A DNA stretch of 64,000 nt from Sulfurimonas sp. HSL-1716 (GTDB taxonomy: Bacteria; Campylobacterota; Campylobacteria; Campylobacterales; Sulfurimonadaceae). Position 1 is the stretch's first letter; the number at the start of each line of letters is the position of its first letter. Positions 54,453 to 61,960 of the stretch are shown piece by piece. Under the pieces are notes generated by a model, which saw only the letters and a program-made list of their open reading frames with translations, did not search any database and was not told the origin of the DNA. The stretch lies in the NCBI RefSeq assembly GCF_039645975.1, contig NZ_CP147918.1, positions 62,001-126,000 on the forward strand, read 5' to 3'. A program made the translations under genes and the position numbers.

Positions 54453-54844
54453 TGGAACTTTTTTTTAGACTAGAGATCGCCTATATCGTCATAGGCATAT
54501 TCTTTTTGATCGTCACTGCGATAGTGACCACACAATCGACACTGCCGAAAAAATCTTTTAAATATGGAATGATCGGAGTGTTTGCGCTTTTTGCTATCAT
54601 GATCTCATTACATTATTATATTACCGTCAAACGTATGGACGGCGTCAAACAGATCTTTAACGACGGCGGTACCATCATCTGTGAGAACAAAATGCACAGA
54701 ACTATTTCCCAATCGGTTCTGATCTCGAAAAAATTCGAGTGGCGTCTTGAAGGAGATCTTTTCGTCTCGGATAATCATACGCGCTCTTTTCATACGTCAA
54801 GATGCGTAGATTATACTTCTATGATGCAGTCGGCGGAAAAATAA
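54452..54844 (+). CDS. Small inner membrane protein of unknown function
   Basis: A 130-residue protein with two N-terminal helices (about 8-28 and 38-56, AYIVIGIFFLIVTAIV and GMIGVFALFAIMISLHYYIT) and a soluble C-terminal domain with two cysteines (C76, C117). The ATG overlaps the nirDL stop by one base and has GAGGAAGG upstream. No family recognised. Co-transcription with nirDL suggests a part in denitrification. Confidence 0.72.
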   Translation: MELFFRLEIAYIVIGIFFLIVTAIVTTQSTLPKKSFKYGMIGVFALFAIMISLHYYITVKRMDGVKQIFNDGGTIICENKMHRTISQSVLISKKFEWRLEGDLFVSDNHTRSFHTSRCVDYTSMMQSAEK

Positions 54845-54853
54845 GCTTCTAAG

Positions 54854-55015
54854 ATGATGGCAGCACTTAAACGTTATCTTATTGCGTTATTGATTCTTGT
54901 TTTCATCGTTGCCTTGATGCTTGCCGGTACGTTTTTAGTAAAAGATTTAGGAGATAGAATGTTCAAAGATACAAATATTACTATAAAACCCATCGGCGAA
55001 AAGGTGGATCTATGA
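54854..55015 (+). CDS. 53-residue single-span membrane protein
   Basis: A short frame: MMAALKRYLIALLILVFIVA, then LMLAGTFLVKDLGDRM and a soluble tail ending IKPIGEKVDL. One strong transmembrane helix (about 9-30). Its last codons overlap the next gene's ATG (ATGA), and it begins 9 nt after the preceding gene, which is the coupling seen for real genes. No family recognised. Confidence 0.6.
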   Translation: MMAALKRYLIALLILVFIVALMLAGTFLVKDLGDRMFKDTNITIKPIGEKVDL

Positions 55016-55308
55016 ATCTTTATATTATTATCGCGGTAGGTATTGTCTTAAGTGTTATTTTCCATTTTATCGGCGTATATGCCAAAGCGAGAAATATCGT
55101 ATGGATAATGATCATATTGATGTGGGCCGGCTCCATCAGTTTTGCTATGAACGAAATCTCTCCCAAAGGGTATGATTATATAGACAAGATCAAAGGCAAA
55201 TATGCGGATGTGGATGCTTTGATAAATAAGGCTTCACCACATATTTCCATCTATGAAATGCTTGTAATACAAAAAAGTTATGACCAGCACGAAAAAACCG
55301 CGCATTAG
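55012..55308 (+). CDS. Small two-helix membrane protein of unknown function
   Basis: A 98-residue protein with two N-terminal helices (MNLYIIIAVGIVLSVIFHFI; ARNIVWIMIILMWAGSISFA) and a soluble C-terminal part (DKIKGKYADVDALINKASPH). No family recognised. It overlaps the 53-residue gene by 4 nt and the next gene by 29 nt. Confidence 0.7.
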   Translation: MNLYIIIAVGIVLSVIFHFIGVYAKARNIVWIMIILMWAGSISFAMNEISPKGYDYIDKIKGKYADVDALINKASPHISIYEMLVIQKSYDQHEKTAH

Positions 55309-56011
55309 TATCATCGGATGCGGGTGGTTGGGAAAACCTCTCTTTCAAACTCTTTTTAAACAATACGAAGTCTTCTGCTCTACCAGACAAAAAGAGGAAT
55401 CCTCTTTTGAAAATTATTGTTACAATCCTCCACAAAGCAGTTCGTTTTGGGATTGCGACTATGCGATCGTCGCTATATCCACGAAAGACAATTATCTCGA
55501 AACATTAAAACAGATAGCGGCATATGTGAACAGTGAAGCGGTCGTTATTCTGTTGAGCAGTATTTCCGTATATCGCGAATATGACGGCGAAGTTGATGAA
55601 GAGACTCCGATTACGCAGACGGGAAAACAGTATGAAGCCGAAATTCTTATGCAGAGATTAAGAAAAAAACTTATTGTCTTGAGATTGGGCGGTTTGATGG
55701 GAGAAGACCGTATTTCGGGAAAATGGAGCAAAGTATCTACATTTGAGGACGGCCCCGTCAATTACGTCCATCGCGACGATGTCATAGGCATAATACAAAA
55801 GATTCTTTTAAAGAAAACAAGTAGCGGTATTTTTAACGTCGTAGCTCCGCAGCATCCTCTGCGTTCTGCTATTCACCGCAGTAATGCGGAAAAATTCGGC
55901 TTTAAACCGGGAAGATTCGAAGGGATGACAAGACGAAAAATCCTTTCAAAGAAAGTCGTCGAATATCTAAAATATGAGTTCATTTATCCAGATCCGTTAA
56001 GATTCTGGTAG
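55280..56011 (+). CDS. YeeZ-like NAD(P)-binding SDR/epimerase-family protein
   Basis: A 243-residue Rossmann-fold protein close in pattern to Escherichia coli YeeZ: RISIIGCGWLGKPLFQTL at the cofactor site, LLSSISVYREYDGEVDEETP, VNYVHRDDVIGIIQ, FNVVAPQHPLRSAIHR and the C-terminal YEFIYPDPLRF. The YxxxK catalytic pair is represented by a Y in SVYREYD/KQYEAE. The substrate is unknown. It closes the nirDL operon and overlaps the upstream gene. Confidence 0.82.
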   Translation: MTSTKKPRISIIGCGWLGKPLFQTLFKQYEVFCSTRQKEESSFENYCYNPPQSSSFWDCDYAIVAISTKDNYLETLKQIAAYVNSEAVVILLSSISVYREYDGEVDEETPITQTGKQYEAEILMQRLRKKLIVLRLGGLMGEDRISGKWSKVSTFEDGPVNYVHRDDVIGIIQKILLKKTSSGIFNVVAPQHPLRSAIHRSNAEKFGFKPGRFEGMTRRKILSKKVVEYLKYEFIYPDPLRFW

Positions 56012-56075
56012 GTTATCTTTTATTTACATAAGTAATAAAAATTAAATTTTGAAATATTATGTTGGTTTAAATATA

Positions 56076-56089
56076 TTGATTAATGTCAA
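56076..56089. promoter_or_regulatory. FNR-type box upstream of the nor genes (TTGATTAATGTCAA)
   Basis: TTGAT-N4-GTCAA, one mismatch from the perfect palindrome. A -10-like TAGACT (56112-56117) is centred exactly 32 nt from the box centre; transcription would start near 56124, before the 107-residue gene, norC and norB. Confidence 0.78.
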
Positions 56090-56161
56090 AGCATTTATTA
56101 TTGAAATAGATTAGACTACTAACTAGCAATCCAATATTAAAATACAATTAGGGGGATATAT

Positions 56162-56485
56162 ATGATGGAATCAATGATTAGACCTGAAATAGCATTGAAT
56201 GATTTTCTGCCAATTTTTATTTCTTCAGCGTTTGTTTTAGTATTCGGATCGTTATATGTTGGTATATATACGGCAGTAAAGGTTAATATGCTAAAAAAAT
56301 GGGCAATGCCTCTGGCATACCTGTTTTGGTTTTTAACGTGTTATATGCTTTATATAATGGGTAGTTTAATGCATGTAGGAGAGTTTACAGCAAAAGTATT
56401 AGTAGTTGCAATGATAGGGTATCTGATACTTCCTCATGCAATCTATTATATGCAAAATCAAGTTCATGAAGAGAATGGACATTGA
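56162..56485 (+). CDS. Small three-helix membrane protein preceding norC
   Basis: A 107-residue membrane protein with three predicted helices (about 15-40, 46-70, 76-97), including PIFISSAFVLVFGSLYVGI and WAMPLAYLFWFLTCYMLYIM. Two histidines lie near the membrane edge (H71, H92). It is the first gene after the FNR-type box and 43 nt upstream of norC, so it is probably a Nor-associated subunit or assembly factor. No named family recognised. Confidence 0.75.
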   Translation: MMESMIRPEIALNDFLPIFISSAFVLVFGSLYVGIYTAVKVNMLKKWAMPLAYLFWFLTCYMLYIMGSLMHVGEFTAKVLVVAMIGYLILPHAIYYMQNQVHEENGH

Positions 56486-56528
56486 TTAGTGAATATTTTC
56501 AACAATTAATTTTAGTGGGGGGAAAATA

Positions 56529-57182
56529 GTGGCTAATAAATCTGTATGGAGTGACAATCGTTTCTGGCGAAGAACAGCAACGTGGGTTACGGGTTTTGCA
56601 TCAATTTTATTAATCTGGTTGACATTTGATACTTCGGGTCAAATCGCAATGGGTAATGATGCAGATTTAAAAAATGGTGTAACCAAAAGGGTTCCTGGAC
56701 CTACGGTTATCAATTATAAGATCACTTATGAAATGAGTCCGAAACGCGGGCATGAAGTTCCTGTGATCGGAGAGAAAGAGAAGTTTTTCGGAAGAGACGA
56801 CTACTCTGAAAAAGAAGCGACTGCGCTGTTACACTTAGGTAAACTGGCGGAGCAAGCTAAAAACTGTATGGATTGTCATACGCTATTGGGAAATGGAGCT
56901 TATTATGCGCCTGACCTTACAAAAGCGTGGTTGGATCCGGCTTGGGGACCAAACGGTTCAATGCAAGCGATGACAGGAAAAAACACAAGAGAAGAAGCGA
57001 TGGCTGAGTTCTTACAACATCCAAATCAGTATCCTACTCATGCACGTATGATGCCGGATCTTGGTATTACTGCTAAAGAGGCTAAAGGCTTAGTGGCTTT
57101 CCTTAAACATATGTCATCTATAGATACAAACGGTTTCCCAAGAAACTTCGGGAAAATGCAAGGAGCGATACATGGCAAATAA
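56529..57182 (+). CDS. norC: Nitric oxide reductase subunit C (NorC)
   Basis: A 217-residue membrane-anchored cytochrome c. The start codon is GTG with GGGGGGAAAA upstream. An N-terminal helix (about 17-33) precedes the periplasmic haem domain with C113-x2-C116-H117 (NCMDCHTLLGNGAYYAPDL) and an axial Met in ARMMPDLGI. It is longer than many NorC (about 150 residues) because of extra N-terminal residues after the membrane helix. It gives electrons to NorB, whose ATG it overlaps by 11 nt. Confidence 0.95.
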   Translation: MANKSVWSDNRFWRRTATWVTGFASILLIWLTFDTSGQIAMGNDADLKNGVTKRVPGPTVINYKITYEMSPKRGHEVPVIGEKEKFFGRDDYSEKEATALLHLGKLAEQAKNCMDCHTLLGNGAYYAPDLTKAWLDPAWGPNGSMQAMTGKNTREEAMAEFLQHPNQYPTHARMMPDLGITAKEAKGLVAFLKHMSSIDTNGFPRNFGKMQGAIHGK

Positions 57183-58611
57183 TTATTTAAAATCAGAATC
57201 AAAACAGTTAGCGACTTGGTATTTTACCTTTGCTGCTATCATCTTTGGTGCTCAATTAGTATTTGGTTTGGTCGTGGCTATTCAGTTCGTTGTACCAGGC
57301 TTTCTATATGGGGTCCTAGATTTTTCGATCGCAAGAATCCTGCATATTAATGCACTTGTCGTTTGGATGGTTTTTGCTATGTTCGGTTCCGTTTATTGGT
57401 TGTTACCAGACGAAACAGGTATCGAAACTGTCGGTATTAAACTCGGAAAACTGTTATTTTGGATCTTCGCAGCTGCTATAGTAGTCGTTGTTCTTGTATT
57501 CTTATTGGTTCAAGTCGGACCGGCAGACAACACAACTATTTGGTTTATTACGGAAGGTCGTGAGTATATCGAAGCGCCGCGTTGGGCAGACTGGGGTATC
57601 GTAGTTGTTGCTCTTGGATTTGTCGCCAACCTTTTCTTAACAGGAATGAAAGGCAGACAAACAGGTATCGTTACAGTTTTGATGGCTGATATGATAGCGT
57701 TCTCAGGTCTTTACCTTGCAGGTATGTTCTTTACAAATAACATCTCTGTCGATCAATACTGGTGGTGGTGGGTAATCCACTTATGGGTTGAGGCTACTTG
57801 GGAAGTCTTCGTCGGTTCTATCGCAGCTTATGGTCTGATCAAAATGATCGGTGCACATCGTCAAGTTGTTGAAATGTGGTTATGGATCGAAGTAGCTATG
57901 CTATTTGGTTCAGGTATCCTTGGTCTTGGACACCACTATTTCTGGATCGGTACACCTGAGTATTGGTGGGAGATCGGAGCATTGTTCTCTGCACTAGAAC
58001 CTCTGCCGCTTGTTGCTATGTTTATCCATGTTCTTTACGATTGGGGGAAAGAAACAGGTCTTCAAATGGCAGAAGTACACGAAGGACATAAAATTGAAGG
58101 TCATACTATCAATAATAAACCTGCGTTTACTTGGTTCGTTCTCAATGCGTTCGGTAACTTCTTGGGTGCTGGTATATGGGGATTCTTCCATACTCTACCT
58201 CAAGTAAACCTTTATACGCACGGTACACAGTTTACAGCAGCGCATGGTCACCTTGCGTTCTTTGGTGCTTATGCAACTATTCTTGTGGGAATGATGTACA
58301 TAGCTGTTCAGGGCAGCAACGGTATTAAAGTCTTAAATCATACTAAAGCATCTCTATGGGGTGTTTCTTTAATTACCGGAGGTGTTATGGGTATGACCAT
58401 CGCACTTACAATTGCAGGTTATGTTCAAGTTCTTGTTTCACGTGCACAAATGGGTGCGACATGGGCAGCATATTTTGACGGTCAAGACGGCGTTTGGTTC
58501 CAACAAGCTATGGATTGGAGACTTCTAATGGGTGTTGTAACATTCGTAGGATTCCTATTCTTGGCTAAAGACTTGTTAAGCACAGGAAAAAGTGCTGTTC
58601 ACATAAGATAA
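57172..58611 (+). CDS. norB: Nitric oxide reductase subunit B (cytochrome c-dependent type)
   Basis: A 479-residue multi-helix haem-copper superfamily subunit reducing 2 NO to N2O. It starts with helices YFTFAAIIFGAQLVFGLVVA and ILHINALVVWMVFAMFG; the non-haem iron/haem histidines are in HLWVEATWEVF, GLGHHYFWIG and HGHLAFFGAYA, and the conserved glutamates occur in WVEATWE. The short form with partner NorC indicates the cNOR type, not the quinol-dependent fusion type. Followed by a 50-residue membrane gene. Confidence 0.96.
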   Translation: MANNYLKSESKQLATWYFTFAAIIFGAQLVFGLVVAIQFVVPGFLYGVLDFSIARILHINALVVWMVFAMFGSVYWLLPDETGIETVGIKLGKLLFWIFAAAIVVVVLVFLLVQVGPADNTTIWFITEGREYIEAPRWADWGIVVVALGFVANLFLTGMKGRQTGIVTVLMADMIAFSGLYLAGMFFTNNISVDQYWWWWVIHLWVEATWEVFVGSIAAYGLIKMIGAHRQVVEMWLWIEVAMLFGSGILGLGHHYFWIGTPEYWWEIGALFSALEPLPLVAMFIHVLYDWGKETGLQMAEVHEGHKIEGHTINNKPAFTWFVLNAFGNFLGAGIWGFFHTLPQVNLYTHGTQFTAAHGHLAFFGAYATILVGMMYIAVQGSNGIKVLNHTKASLWGVSLITGGVMGMTIALTIAGYVQVLVSRAQMGATWAAYFDGQDGVWFQQAMDWRLLMGVVTFVGFLFLAKDLLSTGKSAVHIR

Positions 58612-58621
58612 GGAGATAAAA

Positions 58622-58774
58622 ATGTTTGAACCGTTTACAGACGTAGTGCCGAGCTTCTTCGGCACGTTGAATCAGGGACCATTGTTCTTAACGATTTTTC
58701 TTCACACTTTTATTGTACTTCCGATGATTTGGATTTACTTTCAAGAAAAAGCTCGTTTGAAAAATGAGAAGTAG
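58622..58774 (+). CDS. 50-residue single-span membrane protein after norB
   Basis: Begins MFEPFTDVVPSFFGTLNQGP, has one transmembrane helix (about 21-40, ending IWIYFQEK) and a charged tail (KARLKNEK). It starts 10 nt after norB with GGAGA as ribosome site and ends just before a strong terminator. It may be a small subunit or assembly partner of the nitric oxide reductase. No family recognised. Confidence 0.65.
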   Translation: MFEPFTDVVPSFFGTLNQGPLFLTIFLHTFIVLPMIWIYFQEKARLKNEK

Positions 58775-58777
58775 GTG

Positions 58778-58812
58778 ATAGGCCCTATAGGGGGGCCTAT
58801 TTAATTTTTTTT
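58778..58812 (+). terminator. Intrinsic terminator-like hairpin directly before nirS
   Basis: ATAGGCCC (58778-58785) pairs with GGGCCTAT (58793-58800) around a 7-nt loop, followed by TTAATTTTTTTT. It ends the nor transcript, yet nirS starts only 28 nt past the stem with its own ribosome site (AGAAGGAG), leaving no room for a normal promoter in between. Confidence 0.78.
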
Positions 58813-58827
58813 AGAAGGAGAAATAGA

Positions 58828-60465
58828 ATGAAGTTTAATAAATTAATTGTATCAGCTGCTGCTTTAGCGGTTGTTTCGTCAGGTCTATTAGCGGATACAT
58901 CTAATATGGATGTTGCAAAAGTGTTCGAGCGTGAGTGTCAAGGCTGTCACGGTCCTAACCATGAAGGTGGGGTCGGTGCGGATCTTCGCCCAGCAAAAAT
59001 CGCTAAGAAAAATACTTATATGTTGGCAGAAACTATCTTAAACGGTAGAGCCGGTACGGCAATGCCTCCGTTTAAAAACAAGTTCACTCAAGCAGATGCT
59101 GATAAAATGGTTGACTATCTACAACACTTTAAAGGCAGAAAAATCAAGCAACTGACTTTAGAAGAAGTTACAAAAGGCTGGAAACCGCTTCACGACAGAA
59201 TGGATTTCTTTAAAAAATATCCACATCCTGCAGATGTTAAAAAGAATACGGATATCGTATTCGTAACTGAGCGTGATGCTGCTCGTGTTGTTTTCTTAGA
59301 TGGTACGACAGGTAAACTATTGTCTAGACATCCTGCCGGATTTGCTGTACACGTTACGGTGACAAACAAACGTCTACCTCGTTACGCATACTCTATCTCA
59401 CGTTCAGGTCTTGTAACAATGTTCGACCTTAACACTCCGGGCCAACAAAAAGTTGCTCAATGTCAAGTCGGTAGTGAATCTCGCGGTCTTGCGGTTTCTC
59501 CAGACGGTAAATACCTAATGGCAGGTGACTATGTACCGGGCGGTGCTGTTTTAATGGACGCTATGACTCTAAAACCGCTTAAAGTGTATCCTACTTCAAG
59601 TGTTATTGATACTGAAGGTAACATCGGTTCATCTCGTGTAGCTGGTGTTTATGATACTCCATACGGTCCATACATCGCATTTGCACTTAAAGATGCAGGT
59701 CATGTTTATATCGTAGACTACTCTAAACCAAACTATCCGATCGTTGGTGATATTCCAAATATCGGTAAAATTCTTCATGACGGTTTCGAAAATGAAGGTA
59801 AAGAGATCGGTCGTTACTTATTCCAAGCTTCTCAAGGAAGCGACGTAATGGGTGTTGTCGATTTTAAAACAAAATCATTAGTTGCTAAAGTTTATACTGG
59901 TCCTGGAACTAAGCCACACCCAGGTCAAGGAAGCTCTTGGTATAACAAAGACTACGGACAACTTGCGGCTACTAACAGTATGAACGTCGGTGATGTCGTT
60001 ATCTGGGACAGTAACTGGGATGTTGTTAAACATATCCGTACAGCAGGCGGTGGATTGTTCATCGGAACAAGCGAGCATACTCCGTTCTTATGGTCAGACA
60101 ACGTAATCGGCGGACCGTCAGCTTGGAACAAAGTACACTTGATCAACAAACAAACTCTTGAACTTGACCGTATCATTACAGTCGGTACAAAAGAGGGAAC
60201 AGTTACTGATGCTGCAAGTCATAAAGTTCTTTACAAATGGAAAGTTCCTACTGTAAAAGATGCTAAAGGCAACCCGGTTATTCCAAGAATCCTACATGCT
60301 GAACCGGCTAACCATGGTATGTGGACTATGATCTCTGAGTGGAATGCAGGTCGTATCGGTGTTTATGATTCTAAAACAGGTAAATTCATTAAATACATCG
60401 AAGGATTAACTACACCAACATTTACTTACTCTATCGAGCATAGACAATCAGTTCCTGGTGCATAA
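58828..60465 (+). CDS. nirS: Cytochrome cd1 nitrite reductase
   Basis: A 545-residue periplasmic enzyme reducing nitrite to NO. Signal peptide MKFNKLIVSAAALAVVSSGL then LA. The c-type haem domain has C37-x2-C40-H41 (CQGCH) and an axial Met in GTAMPPF (M79). The eight-bladed haem d1 propeller carries the proximal ligand H175 (GFAVHVTV) and both distal catalytic histidines, H317 (KILHDG) and H364 (KPHPGQG), by comparison with the Pseudomonas enzyme. All functional residues I could check are present. It stands between two hairpins (58778-58800 and 60476-60495). Confidence 0.96.
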   Translation: MKFNKLIVSAAALAVVSSGLLADTSNMDVAKVFERECQGCHGPNHEGGVGADLRPAKIAKKNTYMLAETILNGRAGTAMPPFKNKFTQADADKMVDYLQHFKGRKIKQLTLEEVTKGWKPLHDRMDFFKKYPHPADVKKNTDIVFVTERDAARVVFLDGTTGKLLSRHPAGFAVHVTVTNKRLPRYAYSISRSGLVTMFDLNTPGQQKVAQCQVGSESRGLAVSPDGKYLMAGDYVPGGAVLMDAMTLKPLKVYPTSSVIDTEGNIGSSRVAGVYDTPYGPYIAFALKDAGHVYIVDYSKPNYPIVGDIPNIGKILHDGFENEGKEIGRYLFQASQGSDVMGVVDFKTKSLVAKVYTGPGTKPHPGQGSSWYNKDYGQLAATNSMNVGDVVIWDSNWDVVKHIRTAGGGLFIGTSEHTPFLWSDNVIGGPSAWNKVHLINKQTLELDRIITVGTKEGTVTDAASHKVLYKWKVPTVKDAKGNPVIPRILHAEPANHGMWTMISEWNAGRIGVYDSKTGKFIKYIEGLTTPTFTYSIEHRQSVPGA

Positions 60466-60475
60466 TCGCGATAAG

Positions 60476-60495
60476 TTCTCCTCTTTTGAGGAGAA
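60476..60495 (+). terminator. Hairpin after nirS
   Basis: TTCTCCTC (60476-60483) pairs perfectly with GAGGAGAA (60488-60495) around TTTT, followed by TTTATATATAAT. It may end or stabilise the nirS message. A TATAAT at 60502-60507 could start the next transcript. Confidence 0.7.
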
Positions 60496-60536
60496 TTTAT
60501 ATATAATACGTAAGCTTTTATAGGCGAGGAAAAATT

Positions 60537-60842
60537 ATGAAAAAATATTTTATTGTTATACTTGCTTTTTGTTCACTTGTACAAGCTGGATCGTTAGACG
60601 GAAAAAAGGTTTTTGAAACATATTGCTGGGGCTGTCATCATCAAACTGCGATGGCTTTCGGACCACCCTTCACACAGATAGCCAAAAAACGTACGCTCGA
60701 AGAGATCGAGGCTTATATTACGAGTCCTAAATCGATGTATAAAGCGTTTGGCTATAAACGAACAGCGATGAGCCAGTTGAATTTAACCGATAAAGAAAAA
60801 GAGACAGTTGCCAAATATATTCTTTCATTCAAAGGAAAATAA
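60537..60842 (+). CDS. Small c-type cytochrome (NirC/NirM-like)
   Basis: A 101-residue monohaem cytochrome with signal peptide MKKYFIVILAFCSLVQAGSL and haem motif C30-x2-C33-H34 (ETYCWGCHH); an axial Met lies in TAMSQLN. By position and size it is the probable electron donor to NirS or a NirC-like helper in haem d1 insertion. It overlaps nirJ by one base. Confidence 0.85.
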   Translation: MKKYFIVILAFCSLVQAGSLDGKKVFETYCWGCHHQTAMAFGPPFTQIAKKRTLEEIEAYITSPKSMYKAFGYKRTAMSQLNLTDKEKETVAKYILSFKGK

Positions 60843-61960
60843 TGTTTAGGCTGTCAAACTTAATAGCATCTGTCGTCGAAGACAAGCCGGAGCGGAATCT
60901 AAACGGTACGATAGCGATCTGGAACTTTACAAACAGGTGTAATCTTTCATGTCTGCATTGTTACTCCAAGTCTACTTTAGACGAGGTCGATACGCTGACT
61001 ACCGAGCAGATCAAAAAAACGATCCTGCAGATGAAAGAGAACGGGATCAAGTTTATTATCTTTTCGGGTGGGGAACCTTTAACAAGAAAAGATATCTTTG
61101 AGATCGCCGATTTTTGTAAAGAGAACGGAATCATTACGTATCTTTCGAGTAACGGATTGTACTTTACCACGAAAAACGTGCAAAAGATAGTAGATACGTT
61201 CAATTATGTCGGTATCAGTATAGACGGGGATGAAGAAACGCATGATTATTTCCGCGGACTAAAAGGTGCTTTTAAAGAAACCCTAAAAGCGGTTCTGCTG
61301 GCGAATTCGACCGGAGCAAAAGTCGGGATCCGTTTTACAATGACAAAAGACACTATAGACTCTTTGGAGTATATCTTCGATCTGGCGGAAAAAAACAATA
61401 TTCCCAAAATATATATATCGCATCTCGTCTATTCGGGACGCGGGCTTGACAATTTGAAGATGGATCTGACAAAAGAACAAAGACGCAAAGCCGTCGAGTT
61501 TATTTTGAAAAAAGCGTTCGAGTATTATAAAACAAAAAGAGATATCGAGATCGTTACGGGGAACATGGAACAAGACGCCGTCTTGTTCTTAAACGAGTTT
61601 TCAAAACATTACCCGGAGCTAAAAGAGAAGATGAGAGACAGACTGGTAAAATGGGGCGGAAACAGTGCGGGAAGAAAACTTTTAAATATAAACAGTGAAG
61701 GAGATGTTCGTCCTGATCCGTTTTTTCCGGTGCTCATAGGCAATATAATTAACGAAGATTTTGGTACTATATGGCAAAAAGGAGAGCTTCTGGACAGATT
61801 AAGGATACATCCGCGGGAATTATCCGGAATATGCGCCGATTGTCAGCAGATAGATATATGCAACGGCGGTTCACGTGCGAGGGCTTTTGCCATGAGCGGT
61901 GATTTATGGAGCGAAGACCCGTCGTGTTACTTAACTTTAGAAGAAAGAAGGATAGATTAA
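60842..61960 (+). CDS. nirJ: Haem d1 biosynthesis radical SAM protein NirJ
   Basis: A 372-residue radical SAM enzyme acting on didecarboxysiroheme to remove propionate side chains and introduce oxo groups on the way to haem d1. The [4Fe-4S]/SAM motif is C33-x3-C37-x2-C40 (RCNLSCLHCYS), followed by FSGGEPLTRKDIF. The SPASM-like C-terminal cysteines are C331, C334, C340 and C362. It overlaps nirF by one base. Confidence 0.92.
   Translation: MFRLSNLIASVVEDKPERNLNGTIAIWNFTNRCNLSCLHCYSKSTLDEVDTLTTEQIKKTILQMKENGIKFIIFSGGEPLTRKDIFEIADFCKENGIITYLSSNGLYFTTKNVQKIVDTFNYVGISIDGDEETHDYFRGLKGAFKETLKAVLLANSTGAKVGIRFTMTKDTIDSLEYIFDLAEKNNIPKIYISHLVYSGRGLDNLKMDLTKEQRRKAVEFILKKAFEYYKTKRDIEIVTGNMEQDAVLFLNEFSKHYPELKEKMRDRLVKWGGNSAGRKLLNINSEGDVRPDPFFPVLIGNIINEDFGTIWQKGELLDRLRIHPRELSGICADCQQIDICNGGSRARAFAMSGDLWSEDPSCYLTLEERRID

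Noticed and set aside
58622-58774. The 50-residue frame as a broken-off end of norB
   Set aside because: norB is already full length with its usual C-terminus, and the small frame has its own ribosome site and a complete membrane helix.
58828-60465. Suspicion that the NirS-like protein is a catalytically dead paralogue (NirN-like)
   Set aside because: On alignment from memory with the Pseudomonas enzyme, the proximal His (H175) and both distal His (H317, H364) are all present, as are the c-haem ligands, so an active cd1 enzyme is the better reading.
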